Source: Protostelium mycophagum
Taxonomy: Eukaryota > Evosea > Variosea > Protosteliida > Protosteliaceae
Direction: 5' to 3'
Assembly: GCA_002081555.1 (NCBI GenBank)
Contig: MZNV01002588.1
Location: 1 to 55,514 of the forward strand
DNA length: 55,514 nucleotides
The notes under the pieces were generated by a model. It had not been told where the DNA came from, ran no database searches, and was given only the letters and a program-made list of their open reading frames with translations. The position numbers and the translations under genes are program-made. This document shows positions 12,203 through 22,448 of this stretch, one piece after another (positions within the stretch are counted from its first letter, which is position 1; every line of letters starts with the position of its first letter).

Positions 12203-14554
12203 TCACCAGTTGGCCACATTATCCAAGTCATCGGCAGTCACAACTTCAAATTCTTGGCAGATTAGAAGCTGAGCATTAGATAAACGATTAATCAGCTTGG
12301 TGAGAGAGGCCCCTGGCTGAGCAGAATGATCTTTCCCGCCAAAACGGGTCAGAGGTTATATTCTATTTGAATGCCAGAAACAACAACATGTACCGAGTCC
12401 GTATTTATATTCAAAATCAACTAATGCACTTTTGGACATCATTATCCGGCACGAATTGCAGGAAGAAGAGGTGTGCCAACCCAAATACATCTCTCCTCAA
12501 GGTGATAGTCACCAGTCCACAGATGTAATCCGGCTTCTCTGTTCCATAGACCTTGAGTGATCCCTGAATGGCAAACCTTTTCATATCAACACGATCTTTT
12601 GTACTCTTTAGCATTTTGGACAAGACATCCATCGAATTGTATTTTTGTTTGGGCAAAGCACCAAAAGACTTACAAATAAATGCACACTGGCTACTTCATT
12701 ATGTAATGAATGGAAATACGGATCGCAGCAACAAGCAATACAACTCTTCTGTTCGGTTAACTAACGTAAAAATCACGGTTGTATACCGTGATCATGGTTT
12801 CAATTGTTTCAACAGTTCACAATAAATAAACAAGTTGTTGCGGCAAAGCATGCACAGATTATAGTGAAACAAAAATGCGGACACGACCCACAATAGAAGA
12901 GTTGAAGGAGACATATTCACAGAACCTTACCTCCTGATGTCTGACAAGAATATCTTTGGGAAATACGCAAACAGATCGGCAAGTGTTTGTGGAGAGACGA
13001 TCTGAAAGATGGCATTGTCCCGCTGTGGTGTCGGGGTCTTCCCCTGCCATCTCGTCTCCTGATGACGTCATATTGCGTCATGAGTTCTGAGAACGAGAAA
13101 TCACCTCCCGGAAGGCATCATTCACGTAGTACACACTTCCCCGCCTTTCAAACACAGCACAAGGAAACTCTAATAGATCTGCCGCTTTCTGCAAGAGTCA
13201 TCTTTGGTTGGTTGTAGAGACGCAATCACCATCAGGTCTGTCCTCTCTCTGGTGAGATCCTCTGCCATGGATATTTTTTGTTCTGGGGTGATCCACTCTT
13301 TGATTTTCTTGACCTATGACGTCATCAACACGTCATCACTCGTGTTTCAATAAAAAGCCGAAGCCTGACGAGATGTATAAATTCGATTCGCGTAGTTGCA
13401 CAGAAGTACTTTTATTTATCGACTGCAAAAATCTTACGGCAGTGGCAAAGATGCCTCTTTACCGTTTTTGTGCATAATATTGGTGATTCATGGCAAAGAC
13501 GCATTCTATGAGTGTTGTGGCTTGCCACAACACCAGATCTCCAAGGTTGCGTCAAACTGCATTTCTGCTCACAGAGGCAATGATGTGTCTTTTGTGCATG
13601 TTTGCAGCAAAGCTACGAGGATTCGCTAGTGTTTTCTCTGTGATTCTTTGGTGATTCGTCATAGTTGAATAGACTTTGACAACTCCAATATTATTTGAAT
13701 TTGAATAAAACCTTTTCTAAGTATTGTGCTGTTGTCTTGTGGAAATTTCCTGAGGCATTGGAGAAACCTCTGTGTGAGATCAATATTTTGATGGGTTAAT
13801 AACCGTGAAAAATCGCGGCATGATACCGTGATGAGAATTATGTTGATTGATTTATTTTTGAAGATATTTTTAAAACTTAATCCCACAGTTAGTGTACCGA
13901 GAAACCCACGTTAGCGTTACCTTGGATACTGTACAGAAAATAAAATTCCAAGAAAAATAAAACTTGTTACAGATTTCACTCACAGTTGTGAAAGTCTTTC
14001 TGTTGTATCGGCCATGAGCTGATCATCGAATATTGCCAACGATGCGGGTTCCCCAGGCACATCCACTTTGTTTTCTTCGCCTTTAGAGATCGTATCTGGT
14101 GGTGAGATTTCATTGGGCGAACTGATGGGAGAGGAGTTGGAGGGTACGACTGGATCATGTTTGACAATTGAACTGTGATGAAGCTTACTGTCAAGATTCG
14201 GATCGAATAGGGCCCTCAACAGGTCCAAATCCTCCTGTGGTAATGGAATTTCATCAGAAGCGAACTGATCTCCATCAATCGTCTTCAAATCATCAGAACG
14301 AACCGGAAGGAATTCCTGCTCTGGATATGTATGTCCTAATTTCCGTTTTCTGAATCTCTTGTCAGACGCAGGGATACATTCCACCCCCGTCTTAAGACAT
14401 CTGCTGCATGGTCTTGCTGTTGATGAGTTTAGAAGATCTTGCTGATCGTGATGAACTCACCTACTTCGCAAGACAGATGCCGGTCACGACATGAAACACA
14501 AGATGGGATTTTAATTCTTGTCTTTGAATTTGTGGGGGACGTGATGGGGTCCAT
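12203..14554 (-). CDS. Zn2Cys6-PAS transcription regulator (ERT1/RDS2-like), copy 1
   Basis: Zn2Cys6-PAS proteins of this type regulate gluconeogenesis and non-fermentable carbon use in fungi. Reading from the ATG at 14554, the binuclear cluster is CVSCRDRHLSCEVARPCSRC plus LKTGVEC, joined across a short intron. A basic stretch (KRFRKRKLGH) and an acidic linker follow. PAS-like pieces lie at about 13110-13330 (KEWITPEQKISM, LLEFPCAVFERRGSVYYVND) and 12900-13030 (IVSPQTLADLFAYFP). The end has the ERT1-like VTITLRRDVFGLAHLFFLQF (about 12440) and the terminal exon TADDLDNVANW. Between 13340 and 13960 I could not place exons, so a long intron, an insertion or two separate genes remain possible. 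Paralogous to the plus-strand gene beginning 75 bases away. Confidence 0.65.
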
Positions 14555-14629
14555 GTGTCAAGTGTTGTGGTTTTTGCGTAACATAATGAACAAAATGAGC
14601 AAACAAAACGGGGGGTGACATCTCAAATC
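14555..14629. promoter_or_regulatory. 75-base bidirectional promoter between paralogous regulators
   Basis: The two start codons at 14554 (-) and 14630 (+) are separated by only 75 bases, so the 5' untranslated regions and core promoters must be tiny or overlap the coding regions. No TATA box is evident. The function is inferred from gene orientation. Confidence 0.55.
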
Positions 14630-15959
14630 ATGATGTCAGAAGAACAGAGGAGGACAAAGAGAGTGCACAGAGCTTGTGAATTGTGCAAAGTCTCTCATCT
14701 CTCCTGTGATAACGGTATGCCAAAACTTGTGAATGACACTGACATCGTAAAGAACGTCCTTGCAGTCGATGTGTGAAGGCAAACAAAGCTCACCTATGTC
14801 AAGACAGTATCCCAAGACAAAGAAAGAAGAGATCTCCAGTTGCACAAGAAAATGAACAGCCACAAAGCCTTGGGGTTCTTGATCAAATCGCCGATGTTTC
14901 AGTTCCAGTCGAAATGCAGACACAAGTACCAGAGGCAGAGGCACTGATGGATCACGATGAAACAGAAATATTCTTGAGAAACATTGGTGACGAACTGTCC
15001 TCTCTTGAGAAGGTCTCATCATCTTCTTTGGATGAAAATTCTGTCTTACATTTGGATCCTGCTCAACCACCAGGACAAAATGTCGTGTTTTGGGACAAAC
15101 CAATCGATCATCACGACCTAATACGAGATGAATTATCGGTTCATAGACAATTGATCGTTCAAGCCATGGAGGAGAGGTGCACCAATTATTCAAAATTATA
15201 TAATTATTCATGAATATAAAGAGGATGGTTCACCAAGATGGAGATATACGAATTGTTGAGTCTTGGTGGCAAATTACACGAACAAAGAACACATAGAATG
15301 TCACTCATGACACAACAACAGAAGGAAGATTACCAGTGGCAATGCGAGCTCCAACGCAAGGTGAGTCATCGAACTAAATAAACTTTGGACAATGGTAAAC
15401 CCAGTGTAAAGCATATGCAACACAATCTACATCATCATGTTGGCAGATCAAGCAACCTCAAACCTCTAAAACTGTTCAGAAACTTAAGATGAATCGTCAT
15501 GATGATTGATGGAATCATAGACATTGACTAGAGAGGTGGATAGCAACCCTGTTCCCTCTATACTTCTCACAGACAGCCATGAGATACTCTGCGTCAATTC
15601 CCCCTTCACCACGCTCACTGGATGGACGGCTGATGATCTCCGACAGATGCCACTGCCACCAGCTATATCTATATTTGATTACAGACCTGAAGATGTGAAA
15701 CGCATGATGTACTCGGTATATGAGAAGAAGTCAACTCAAATCATCTCGTGCTGGGCCAAGATGTGGACGCAATCAGATGGCAGTTATAAGATGCAGAGCA
15801 GACACGGACAGGTTTGAAATTTGAATTGACAATTTGGCGGGAGAGTGAATTTTTCAGGAATACATGGAGGGGACGATGCTGCTAAAGAGGATATTTGATA
15901 TATTCGACCTGCCGAACTTGATGTCTCTCCATTTTGTACCATCACCAAATGTGCACTAG
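14630..15959 (+). CDS. Zn2Cys6-PAS transcription regulator (ERT1/RDS2-like), copy 2
   Basis: Starts MMSEEQRRTKRVHRACELC, with a second in-frame ATG immediately after the first. The cluster CELCKVSHLSCDNERPCSRC continues to HLC and is split by an intron (gtatgcc to gtaaag) at the same place as in copy 1. Basic residues (PRQRKKRS) and an acidic linker follow. Next comes a helical segment near 15240-15360 (LSLGGKLHEQRTHRMSLMTQ). A well-preserved PAS domain follows (SILLTDSHEILCVNSPF, LTGWTADDLRQMPLP, SIFDYRPEDVKRMM; 15530-15810). The last exon (LKRIFDIFDLPNLMSLHFVP) matches the end of copy 1. It should be a nuclear DNA-binding protein whose PAS domain senses a ligand or a partner. Shared intron position and domain order support duplication and inversion. 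Confidence 0.85.
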
Positions 15960-16793
15960 TTGTTTCGGAAGAAGTCGACTGCTGGGTCACAATTCAAGAT
16001 TTGAGTTTTGAAAAATAAATTTTGACATCAACAATTATATGTTTCCAACTCAGAAGCATTCTAAGACAATATTAATTTAGAAGGGATGATGGTGTATTGA
16101 TACCAAATTTAATGTTACAATATGTCCACAGTTTATTGTGTCCACAATTTGGTGACCTCTGGTCTTGGGACCCGCTAGTATCTGTTGGTGAGGTTGCTTT
16201 ATCCCAACTTGACTCCAATATTGTCTAAAGCAGCTCACAAGAGAGGTTGTAAGAATTGCGGGAAAGTCTTGTTAAGAATTTACTAAGTACAGCTTGAAAG
16301 AGACAAAGACACTGGATAATGATCCTAGAAATAGGGGGAATAACACCTGTAAGGCTTTTACACAGTATTGGGAGACAAGGGTGAATCCAGACTCATACTT
16401 GAGTCTGCAATCACACTCAAGTGGCAAATTTGGGTCAAGTGCTGAAAATGGGTCAAGTCCCGGGACTTTTTGTTGTGATGGGTGCACTTGAGGGTGATTA
16501 TGGACGAAGTTCGTACAGGGGAAATCATAAGATCGTGAAAAATACCTTACAGCACGGTCTTGTTGGTGGCGGTTGCGGATCAGGTCCAATGCTGACTGTC
16601 TGGGCTGGTCCTCTGAGAGTCTGATTGTTTTACAACCTCCGCGGCCATATAATCAAATTTTGACACCTGCGAATTTTCGCGTGTTGGCTTCTCAAACCTG
16701 TGTGGCCTCTCGGATATTACCGTGTGTTTTTGATTTCGCTCATGGAGCTGGGACTGGCAGGTTTTTTCAAGCCACATTCATTCCAACCACAAC
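15960..16793. other. Spacer with no supportable gene
   Basis: Overlapping frames of 60-105 codons occur on both strands at 16272-16797, but none shows a domain, and they contradict one another. A small local repeat of gggtcaagt lies at about 16420-16460. The last part probably holds the promoter of the gene starting at 16794. Confidence 0.4.
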
Positions 16794-17640
16794 ATGAACA
16801 ACATGGACGTCGAGACTGCAAGCCACGTGATGGACCGCCCCGAACCTAGAAAGAACTTTCGCAATTGTCTGACCGTCGTCTGGGTCATTTGTTGTATCTT
16901 CTTCATCTTGTGGGTGATCTTCAAGGAAATTGGACAAAGGCACTCACATTGAGCGCAGATACTTGATCGTTATCTGTCAGCAGTATTTGAGCTACTCCAC
17001 TATCACCACTATTCGCCATTCCAAAGAGTCAGAGATGCCGTATCCGGCCGTAGTGGTAATCAAATTCTCCCATATATTGCAGTTGTAAATCAAATTTTGA
17101 TATCTATAGATGTGTGGTTGGTACGTTATGCAAGGTAGGGTCCTCTCCACTGCCTTCCCAAGAAACTGGGACATCATCAGCTCTAGAGTGTCAGGCGTCA
17201 ACACCGACTTCACCTATACTACGATCTATTTTCCCAGATTGAACTACACCAAAGCGTGCGTATATATGGAGGGGTCGAGCTCGTCTGACGATGTGAAGGT
17301 GCTATACATGGAATTTTGCCCCCGAACGACGTATGGCAACCGCACTTGGAGTGTTTGGGGCTATCGAGATAGTCTTTAACATGACTAAGCAGCAGAGCGA
17401 CCCTCTTGGCATGTCCGTGAGCTTCTATCCTCCAAAAAGGACATTAAATACAGTCGGTGACATCGTCGAGACCCTCACGTGAGTTGAACCACACCACGTA
17501 TCACTGAGGTTATTCCCAGGCTGGCCGGTATTCGCCAAAATACGATCTTCCAGCTTGATTATGTAGAAGTGGACAACTACGGTTTGGACGAGTCCCGCTA
17601 TGACGTGGAAAGCTCACCCTCTTGTGGGAAAGAAGTCTGA
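16794..17640 (+). CDS. Single-pass membrane protein, DEG/ENaC-like N-terminal half
   Basis: Not firmly recognised. The first exon (ATG at 16794) gives a short cytosolic tail, PEPRKNFRNCLTVVWVICCI, leading into one hydrophobic helix. After an intron the next exon reads QQYLSYSTITTIRHSKESE then MPYPAVVV. This resembles the post-TM1 element of DEG/ENaC sodium channels (Y-x-Y-x-T followed by FPAVTxC). Later exons have N-glycosylation sites (LNYTKACVYMEGSS, IVFNMTKQQ) and RLAGIRQNTIFQLDYVEVD. I see no clear second transmembrane helix, which a working channel would need. The C-terminal end is unsettled and may extend past 17640, overlapping the transporter's 3' end on the other strand. A lineage-specific receptor is the alternative. 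Confidence 0.45.
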
Positions 17641-17878
17641 ATAACAAATCGTTTGCTTCCGCTGGAGCACTGTCCATCTCATTCCGCACACTTGAGAAGC
17701 AGATCGTCACGAACAGTTCTCTCCACCACGGCCCAAACAATTGGGATCATGAAGTGAAATTTCGTCGGCGATTTCTCTGAAACTTCCAAGACTTTTCCGT
17801 CTCCTTCCTCTGTCTCGGGGCTGATTTCTTCCGGATTAGAATTTTCCTAAAAAATCAGAAAATATTCTAAAATAAAAT

Positions 17879-19426
17879 TTAATAGGGACAAAAGCTTTTG
17901 TTTCTAAAAATAGAACTCACCTCTAATATCTCAAGCGGCACAACAGCGGTCTTATTTGTGGTGATTACCACCTTCACATCACCTGATTCTCGCACCTCTT
18001 CAGTCACATTCTCCTCCATCTTTGCAGTTTTCACCAATGAGATCTCTTGATCCTCCTTAGATGGTTCATGGTACTTCGGGTTGACAGGCCTCACAAAGAG
18101 ATTGTTGATGAAGCCAAAGCATAAGAGACCGATGATCGTATACATGGCAGGTCTATATGCTCGGTAATCAACTGCAGCCTCCTCTCCATTGTCTAAAAAT
18201 CCATTGATGATGAGAGGTCCCGCAATTCCAGCAGCCGACCATGATGTGAGTAATCGTCCATAGATCACACCGACTTGTTGCATTCCGTAGAGGTCTTTGA
18301 GATAAGCCGGCATGGTGGAGAAGCCTCCTCCATAAAAGCTGAGGACGATGCCACATAGAAGGACGAAGTTGATCGGCGACACCTGCCCGAATGTGGACAG
18401 AAGCACGTAGGAGATGATGTTGCATGCCAGATAGAGGATGTAAGAGTATTTCCTTCCCAGTTTGTCTGAGACGGCAGACCAACCAAATCGTCCGCCCATG
18501 TTGCAGATGGACAGGAATCCCACGAAGCCACCTGCTGCTGAAGATGTTATGGAGGACACTCCGTTGTCATTCCTGAAGAAATCTTGTATCATGAGGGTCG
18601 CTTGCTCTAAAATGCCGATTCCAGCTGTTACATTACAAAAGAGGACGACCCACAAGAGCCAAAATTGAGGTGTCTTGATGGCATTATTGGCAGTTACGTT
18701 CGATGTGGTGATCATGCCTGTCTTTGCTGCAGATGATTGAGGCTCGAATCCGTGCGGCTTCCAATCTCTAGGTGGTATTCTGATCAAAAAGGCTCCAAAA
18801 TTCATGATTAAAAGATAAGCCAGTCCCAATGTGATGAAGAGGTAAGCCACCTCAAGACCTCCAGGTTGTGCGTTTCCGAGATGAGAAGCATAAAGAGATA
18901 AGAGGGAGGATGAGAGTGGACTGGCGATGAGAGCTCCTCCCCCAAAGCCCATGATGGCCATTCCTGTGGCGAGTCCTGGTTGATCTGGAAACCATTTCAT
19001 AAGAGTTGAAACAGGCGAGATGTAACCGATACCAAGACCCACTCCTCCTATCACTCCATATCCAATGTGGAGGATCCATATCTGTCTGACGGCGATGCCG
19101 AAGGCACCCACGAAGAATCCAAATGACCATAATAGAGCCGATGTGAACATTGCTCTTCGAGGACCACCATTATCCACCCATTTTCCAAAAAGAGCCGCTG
19201 ACAATCCCAACATCACGATACTGATTGAAAACACCACTCCCACTCCAGTTAGGCTTGTATCGAAATGACTGACAAGAGCTTGCTTATAGACACTCGTTGC
19301 GTATACTTGACCGATGCATAGATGAAGGGATAATGCTGCTGGCGGAATGAGCCATCTGTTGAATCCTGGTTTTGCAATTGTGTTCTCTCGAGATAGAAAA
19401 GAGAAGACCCGCAGGAATGATTGCAT
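17879..19426 (-). CDS. MFS transporter, oxalate/formate antiporter-like
   Basis: A 515-residue, essentially uninterrupted major-facilitator protein for small carboxylates in the plasma or organelle membrane. From the ATG at 19426 there are 12 predicted helices: FNRWLIPPAALSLHLCIGQV (TM1), SISIVMLGLSAALFGKWVDN with GGPRRAMF (the loop 2-3 motif), GVGLGIGYISPVSTLMKWFP (typical OFA), and GRFGWSAVSDKLGRKYSY between TM8 and TM9. The cytosolic C-terminus is acidic. Near the 3' end a splice donor (gtgagttctatttttag) could join LEILE to a further acidic exon ending at about 17679, giving a longer tail that overlaps the convergent gene. It is unusual here for having one long exon amid intron-rich genes, which may point to retroposition or later acquisition. 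Substrate is not determinable. Confidence 0.88.
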   Translation of the reverse strand: MQSFLRVFSFLSRENTIAKPGFNRWLIPPAALSLHLCIGQVYATSVYKQALVSHFDTSLTGVGVVFSISIVMLGLSAALFGKWVDNGGPRRAMFTSALLWSFGFFVGAFGIAVRQIWILHIGYGVIGGVGLGIGYISPVSTLMKWFPDQPGLATGMAIMGFGGGALIASPLSSSLLSLYASHLGNAQPGGLEVAYLFITLGLAYLLIMNFGAFLIRIPPRDWKPHGFEPQSSAAKTGMITTSNVTANNAIKTPQFWLLWVVLFCNVTAGIGILEQATLMIQDFFRNDNGVSSITSSAAGGFVGFLSICNMGGRFGWSAVSDKLGRKYSYILYLACNIISYVLLSTFGQVSPINFVLLCGIVLSFYGGGFSTMPAYLKDLYGMQQVGVIYGRLLTSWSAAGIAGPLIINGFLDNGEEAAVDYRAYRPAMYTIIGLLCFGFINNLFVRPVNPKYHEPSKEDQEISLVKTAKMEENVTEEVRESGDVKVVITTNKTAVVPLEILEVSSIFRNKSFCPY

Positions 19427-19801
19427 GTTTGGTGTTTCGTTCCCAATATTTTCAAATGCCGGTGAAATCGAATTACGTACGATCTACACAGGTTCCCACT
19501 TTTCTGAGAAGAAGGGATGCCTTCTCATGGAGGAGTTATTTGAGAGGTTTTGAGATCCCTCATGGAACGGTGAGATTATTATTATTTCACATGATTCATT
19601 TTAGTTCAGATCTAATTGACAATTTCAGCTCTGCACAATCACTCACTCTGAAGATCATCTCATTTTTAATTGACTAATTTAATCTAGGCAGAGGCTTTTG
19701 TACCTTTGCACCACCGTGCCCTTCATGGCCCAAGGAGAAAAGCCATGATATCCATCCATCCCTCGTCTTCTGACCGAGAGTGGTGAGTCTAAAAAATACA
19801 G
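19427..19801. other. Spacer upstream of MFS gene and downstream of tRNA
   Basis: Holds the transporter promoter. Small frames at 19347-19677 lack any domain. An A-run on the plus strand at about 19791-19797 is the T-rich pol III terminator of the minus-strand tRNA. Confidence 0.5.
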
Positions 19802-19872
19802 TGCATCTGCCGGGAATTGAACCCGGTTCGCGTGCTTGGAAGGCACGCATCATACCATTAGACCACAGATGC
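19802..19872 (-). tRNA. tRNA-Gly (anticodon TCC)
   Basis: On the minus strand the 71-base sequence begins GCATCTG and ends CAGATGC plus discriminator A, giving a perfect seven-base acceptor stem. The anticodon arm is GCGTGC-CTTCCAA-GCACGC with anticodon TCC. The T arm carries GGGTTCAATTCCCGG (B box) and the D arm TGGTCTAATGGTATG (A box). No intron. A run of Ts follows about five bases downstream, as expected for RNA polymerase III. The encoded tRNA reads GGA/GGG glycine codons. Confidence 0.97.
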
Positions 19873-20356
19873 TGTTGTGTCAATGTTTCAAATTAGAAAA
19901 TCAAAACATTTCACAGTTTATCGCATCAATGAGATCTGAGTTCCAATCTCCTTCTTTGTCTTGCCGCTCGTGCACTTTCGACCTGTGCTCATGAGAATGC
20001 ATAGAAGTATTTTACTCTGGCAACGGTTTTGTATCTTCCAAATATTTGAGTTTTTGGCCGGTAAGATTCGCGGTAATAACCGTGTCCTTACCGCAGAAAC
20101 ACACAGAAGAGAAAAGGTACAAAACCGAAGCCAGGGCATCATATCAGAGATGGTGGATTTTGCAAGATCTCATAGAACTAAAAACAAACCAAATCCTCTG
20201 TCAAAACTGGTTCTTCTGCTTTCACAGATCTTCTGCTCCTCTTTACCTTCTTTGTCACCAGAGCGTTTGGTGGCTGTCAAAATGGTAAGGATCGATTTAT
20301 TGTGACAATGATCAACATTTCACAAAATAAATAAAAAACGCTGGCGGTTTTGGAAT
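19873..20356. other. Spacer carrying dispersed repeat copy A
   Basis: No gene seen. Frames at 19918-20305 on both strands come mostly from the dispersed repeat described at 20005-20142. The remainder is likely 3' flank of the OGG1 gene. Confidence 0.5.
20005..20142 (-). repeat. Dispersed repeat family R2, copy A
   Basis: On the minus strand it reads gatgccctggcttcggtttt and on through gcggtaaggacacggttatt to ccgttgccagagtaaaatac. The same order of words occurs on the plus strand at 37461-37600. Similarity spans about 140 bases with scattered changes. It contains an ACGGTTATTACCG palindrome. No coding capacity that looks selected. It could be a MITE- or SINE-like element; ends and target duplications were not resolved. 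Confidence 0.8.
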
Positions 20357-21764
20357 TTAACCAAAAGAATTATTGAAGAATGGAGAAACGCTCACATTCC
20401 CCAGATTCTCCAAATGATCTACATTCTCCATCTTGACATCTGTCATCTGACTCATGTCCTTCTTCATCTTCTCCATCATCTCCTTTTGAAAAAATGCCAG
20501 ATCTGAAGCAAACAAGACCGAGTGCGCCCAGCCACAATAATCTCCAAACAATTCACAGAATAAATCATTCACCCGGTCATGCAAGTTCGGGGTGCACTTT
20601 TTCCCGCCAAAATGACCCGGCCAATACCGCTGGGCAATCTGCCAAACGTGTGTGTCAACGGGTACGATGTCGTATTTTCGCATGGAGAATAATGCCACAC
20701 AATCGGCCACCTAGTGTTAATCAAAATATGCACCAAAACCCATCTCCATCACCTTTCGGCCGACACCCATCAATGTCATGAGCTCTTTTCTGATGATATC
20801 TCTGTGTACATTCGATGATATCATATCGCTCAACCATCTCTCCCCCCCCTTTTCCAACACCTCGCACGTGTCATAAAAATCGCAGAAATTTCTGGTAATA
20901 TTTCAAGAAATGGTGGACCTCACCTGCTTTGCGGCTTCAGTGATAAACCTCGCCCTGTATCCAAAACCCAGGTCTCGAAGTCTCTCCTCCTGTATCAGAG
21001 ACAACTGCTCGATGCTGGGGAAAGTGTACAGTTTGACCCCTCCCACCTCGTATAATTCATCACCGAGATCTTGGCATAATGAATCTGTCATCGCGATTAA
21101 TTTAATGTGATGTAAAAAACCGAGTGCTGGTGCTGTTTTCATGATTGAAGATTGAGTCATCAGGCACACCTATCATTTTCGTGATTCTTCCAATGTTGTT
21201 ATTAGATGTACAAATGAAGGAGAAGAGACATTCTCCTGGATCTTGTCGGAGTAGTCGAAGCCCTCCATAGCTCAAACTAGTCCCTTTGAAATGTTCATCC
21301 GCTTGGCACCACCTGGTGTCCTTCAGACATTTAATTGTGCTGATCAGACATCACTTCTCATATAAAGAGGAAAGATTGGTATCAAGATGGAGGTAGTGTC
21401 GCAATCGATCTTCGTCATCTTGTGCATCTTCTTTACGAGCTAATACTTTATATGACACGTCCGTTCCATTCTCTCGAAGTCCAAAAGCTCGCCTTCCAAT
21501 CACACCAATCCATAACTGTATATTTCATCACATGAAACAAAAGGAATGAATTACCTCTCCATCTTGGTCTTTGACTTTTTTCCATCTGAAACTCTGGCCA
21601 CAGCGCAAAGTCCTATCTAAACTCAGTTCAGACAACGATGCGAGTCCAAGAGGTCTCCAAGATTGGCTCTAGTTGACGTCATTAATGACGGCATATTGAT
21701 TCCAAATCACCTCTTGAATGTTCAACATCATACCAGGCTCTGTCTTTATTGATACATGGCTCAT
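20357..21764 (-). CDS. OGG1: 8-oxoguanine DNA glycosylase
   Basis: OGG1 removes 8-oxoguanine opposite cytosine in base excision repair, in nucleus and mitochondria. Exons read from the ATG at 21764: MSHVSIKTEPGMMLNIQE, then WRPLGLASLSELSLDRTLRC and GQSFRWKK, the N-terminal OGG fold. LWIGVIGRRAFGLRE and HYLHLDTNLSSLY follow, then LRLLRQDPGECLFSFICTSN with NNIGRITKM. FPSIEQLSLIQEERLRDLGF leads to GYRARFITEAAKQ. The helix-hairpin-helix GVGRKVADC holds the Schiff-base lysine, with the K|V join made by a 42-base intron at about 20710-20755. VPVDTHVWQIAQRYW holds the catalytic aspartate. The last segment GWAHSVLFASDLAFF matches the family end, followed by a charged tail (MEKMKKDMSQM). All catalytic residues are present. 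No mitochondrial presequence is obvious. Confidence 0.95.
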
Positions 21765-21865
21765 GTTGGTGAGAAAAAACTTTCTGTTGAAGAATCTATG
21801 AGAGCTGCAGAGGCTTTTGATTGTGTTGCCCGAACGGAGCATGAAAAGTGATCATGTCAACCATC

Positions 21866-22400
21866 TCAAATTTCTTGAGAAGTTAATCCGTGCCGTTGTA
21901 GAAGGATAAATGCCCGCCTCTCCTTACCATTTAAGCCCTTGAGGTAGTCTGCCACTTCAAATTGATCAAATCCAGCGCAACAGAAACAACGTTAGATTCA
22001 TTCTTCTGGCGTCCTCTCTTTTGTGATATCTTCACGATCAAGCACATCACCTCCCTGATCCTCCATGTCTCGATTACAAAGTCTTCCAGCTTCTGATCAA
22101 CTACCGAGAAGATTCACGGGAGAATTTCAAAGTGAATAGAACCATGCACTCAAATTGAATGAGATTCAATGATGATTTCGATCCAACTGTTCTTCCACAT
22201 TTTATTTTGGAGTTAGTGTTACTCGTTAGAGTAGCCGAGTCAAAAAGGGTCCTTTCATTCATCATCATCTGCGACCTTTTTCGTTGTCTTCCTTTTTCCT
22301 TTGGTGGAATGTGTGGACAGTCCGTATGCCAAAAAGTCATCAGAAGGTCTCAACACGTGCAGTAATCCTGTCCCTGAATGTTGTCATGTCATGTATGTGA
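21866..22400 (-). CDS. Hypothetical small gene, unresolved
   Basis: Weak evidence. Three coding-like stretches lie on the minus strand: LRPSDDFLAYGLSTHSTKGK followed by basic residues (about 22270-22370), MEDQGGDVLDREDITKERTP (about 22010-22060), and CCAGFDQFEVADYLKGLNGK continuing to HGLTSQEI and a stop at 21866. They could be exons of one short nuclear protein, but I could not find splice sites that keep the frame, and no family is recognised. The region could equally be the promoter of OGG1 plus the 3' flank of the TFIIIC-type gene. Confidence 0.22.
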
Positions 22401-22448
22401 TGGTGATTACATTTTGGTTTGTCCCTTTGGTGCATCACCACATCAACA

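Noticed and set aside
14636-15211. Long minus-strand frame as a gene
   Set aside because: It is antisense to the Zn2Cys6-PAS exon, which has the cysteine cluster and correct splice joins.
19918-20142. Frame similar to 37463-37648 as a small gene pair
   Set aside because: The match is explained by repeat R2 and contains no domain.
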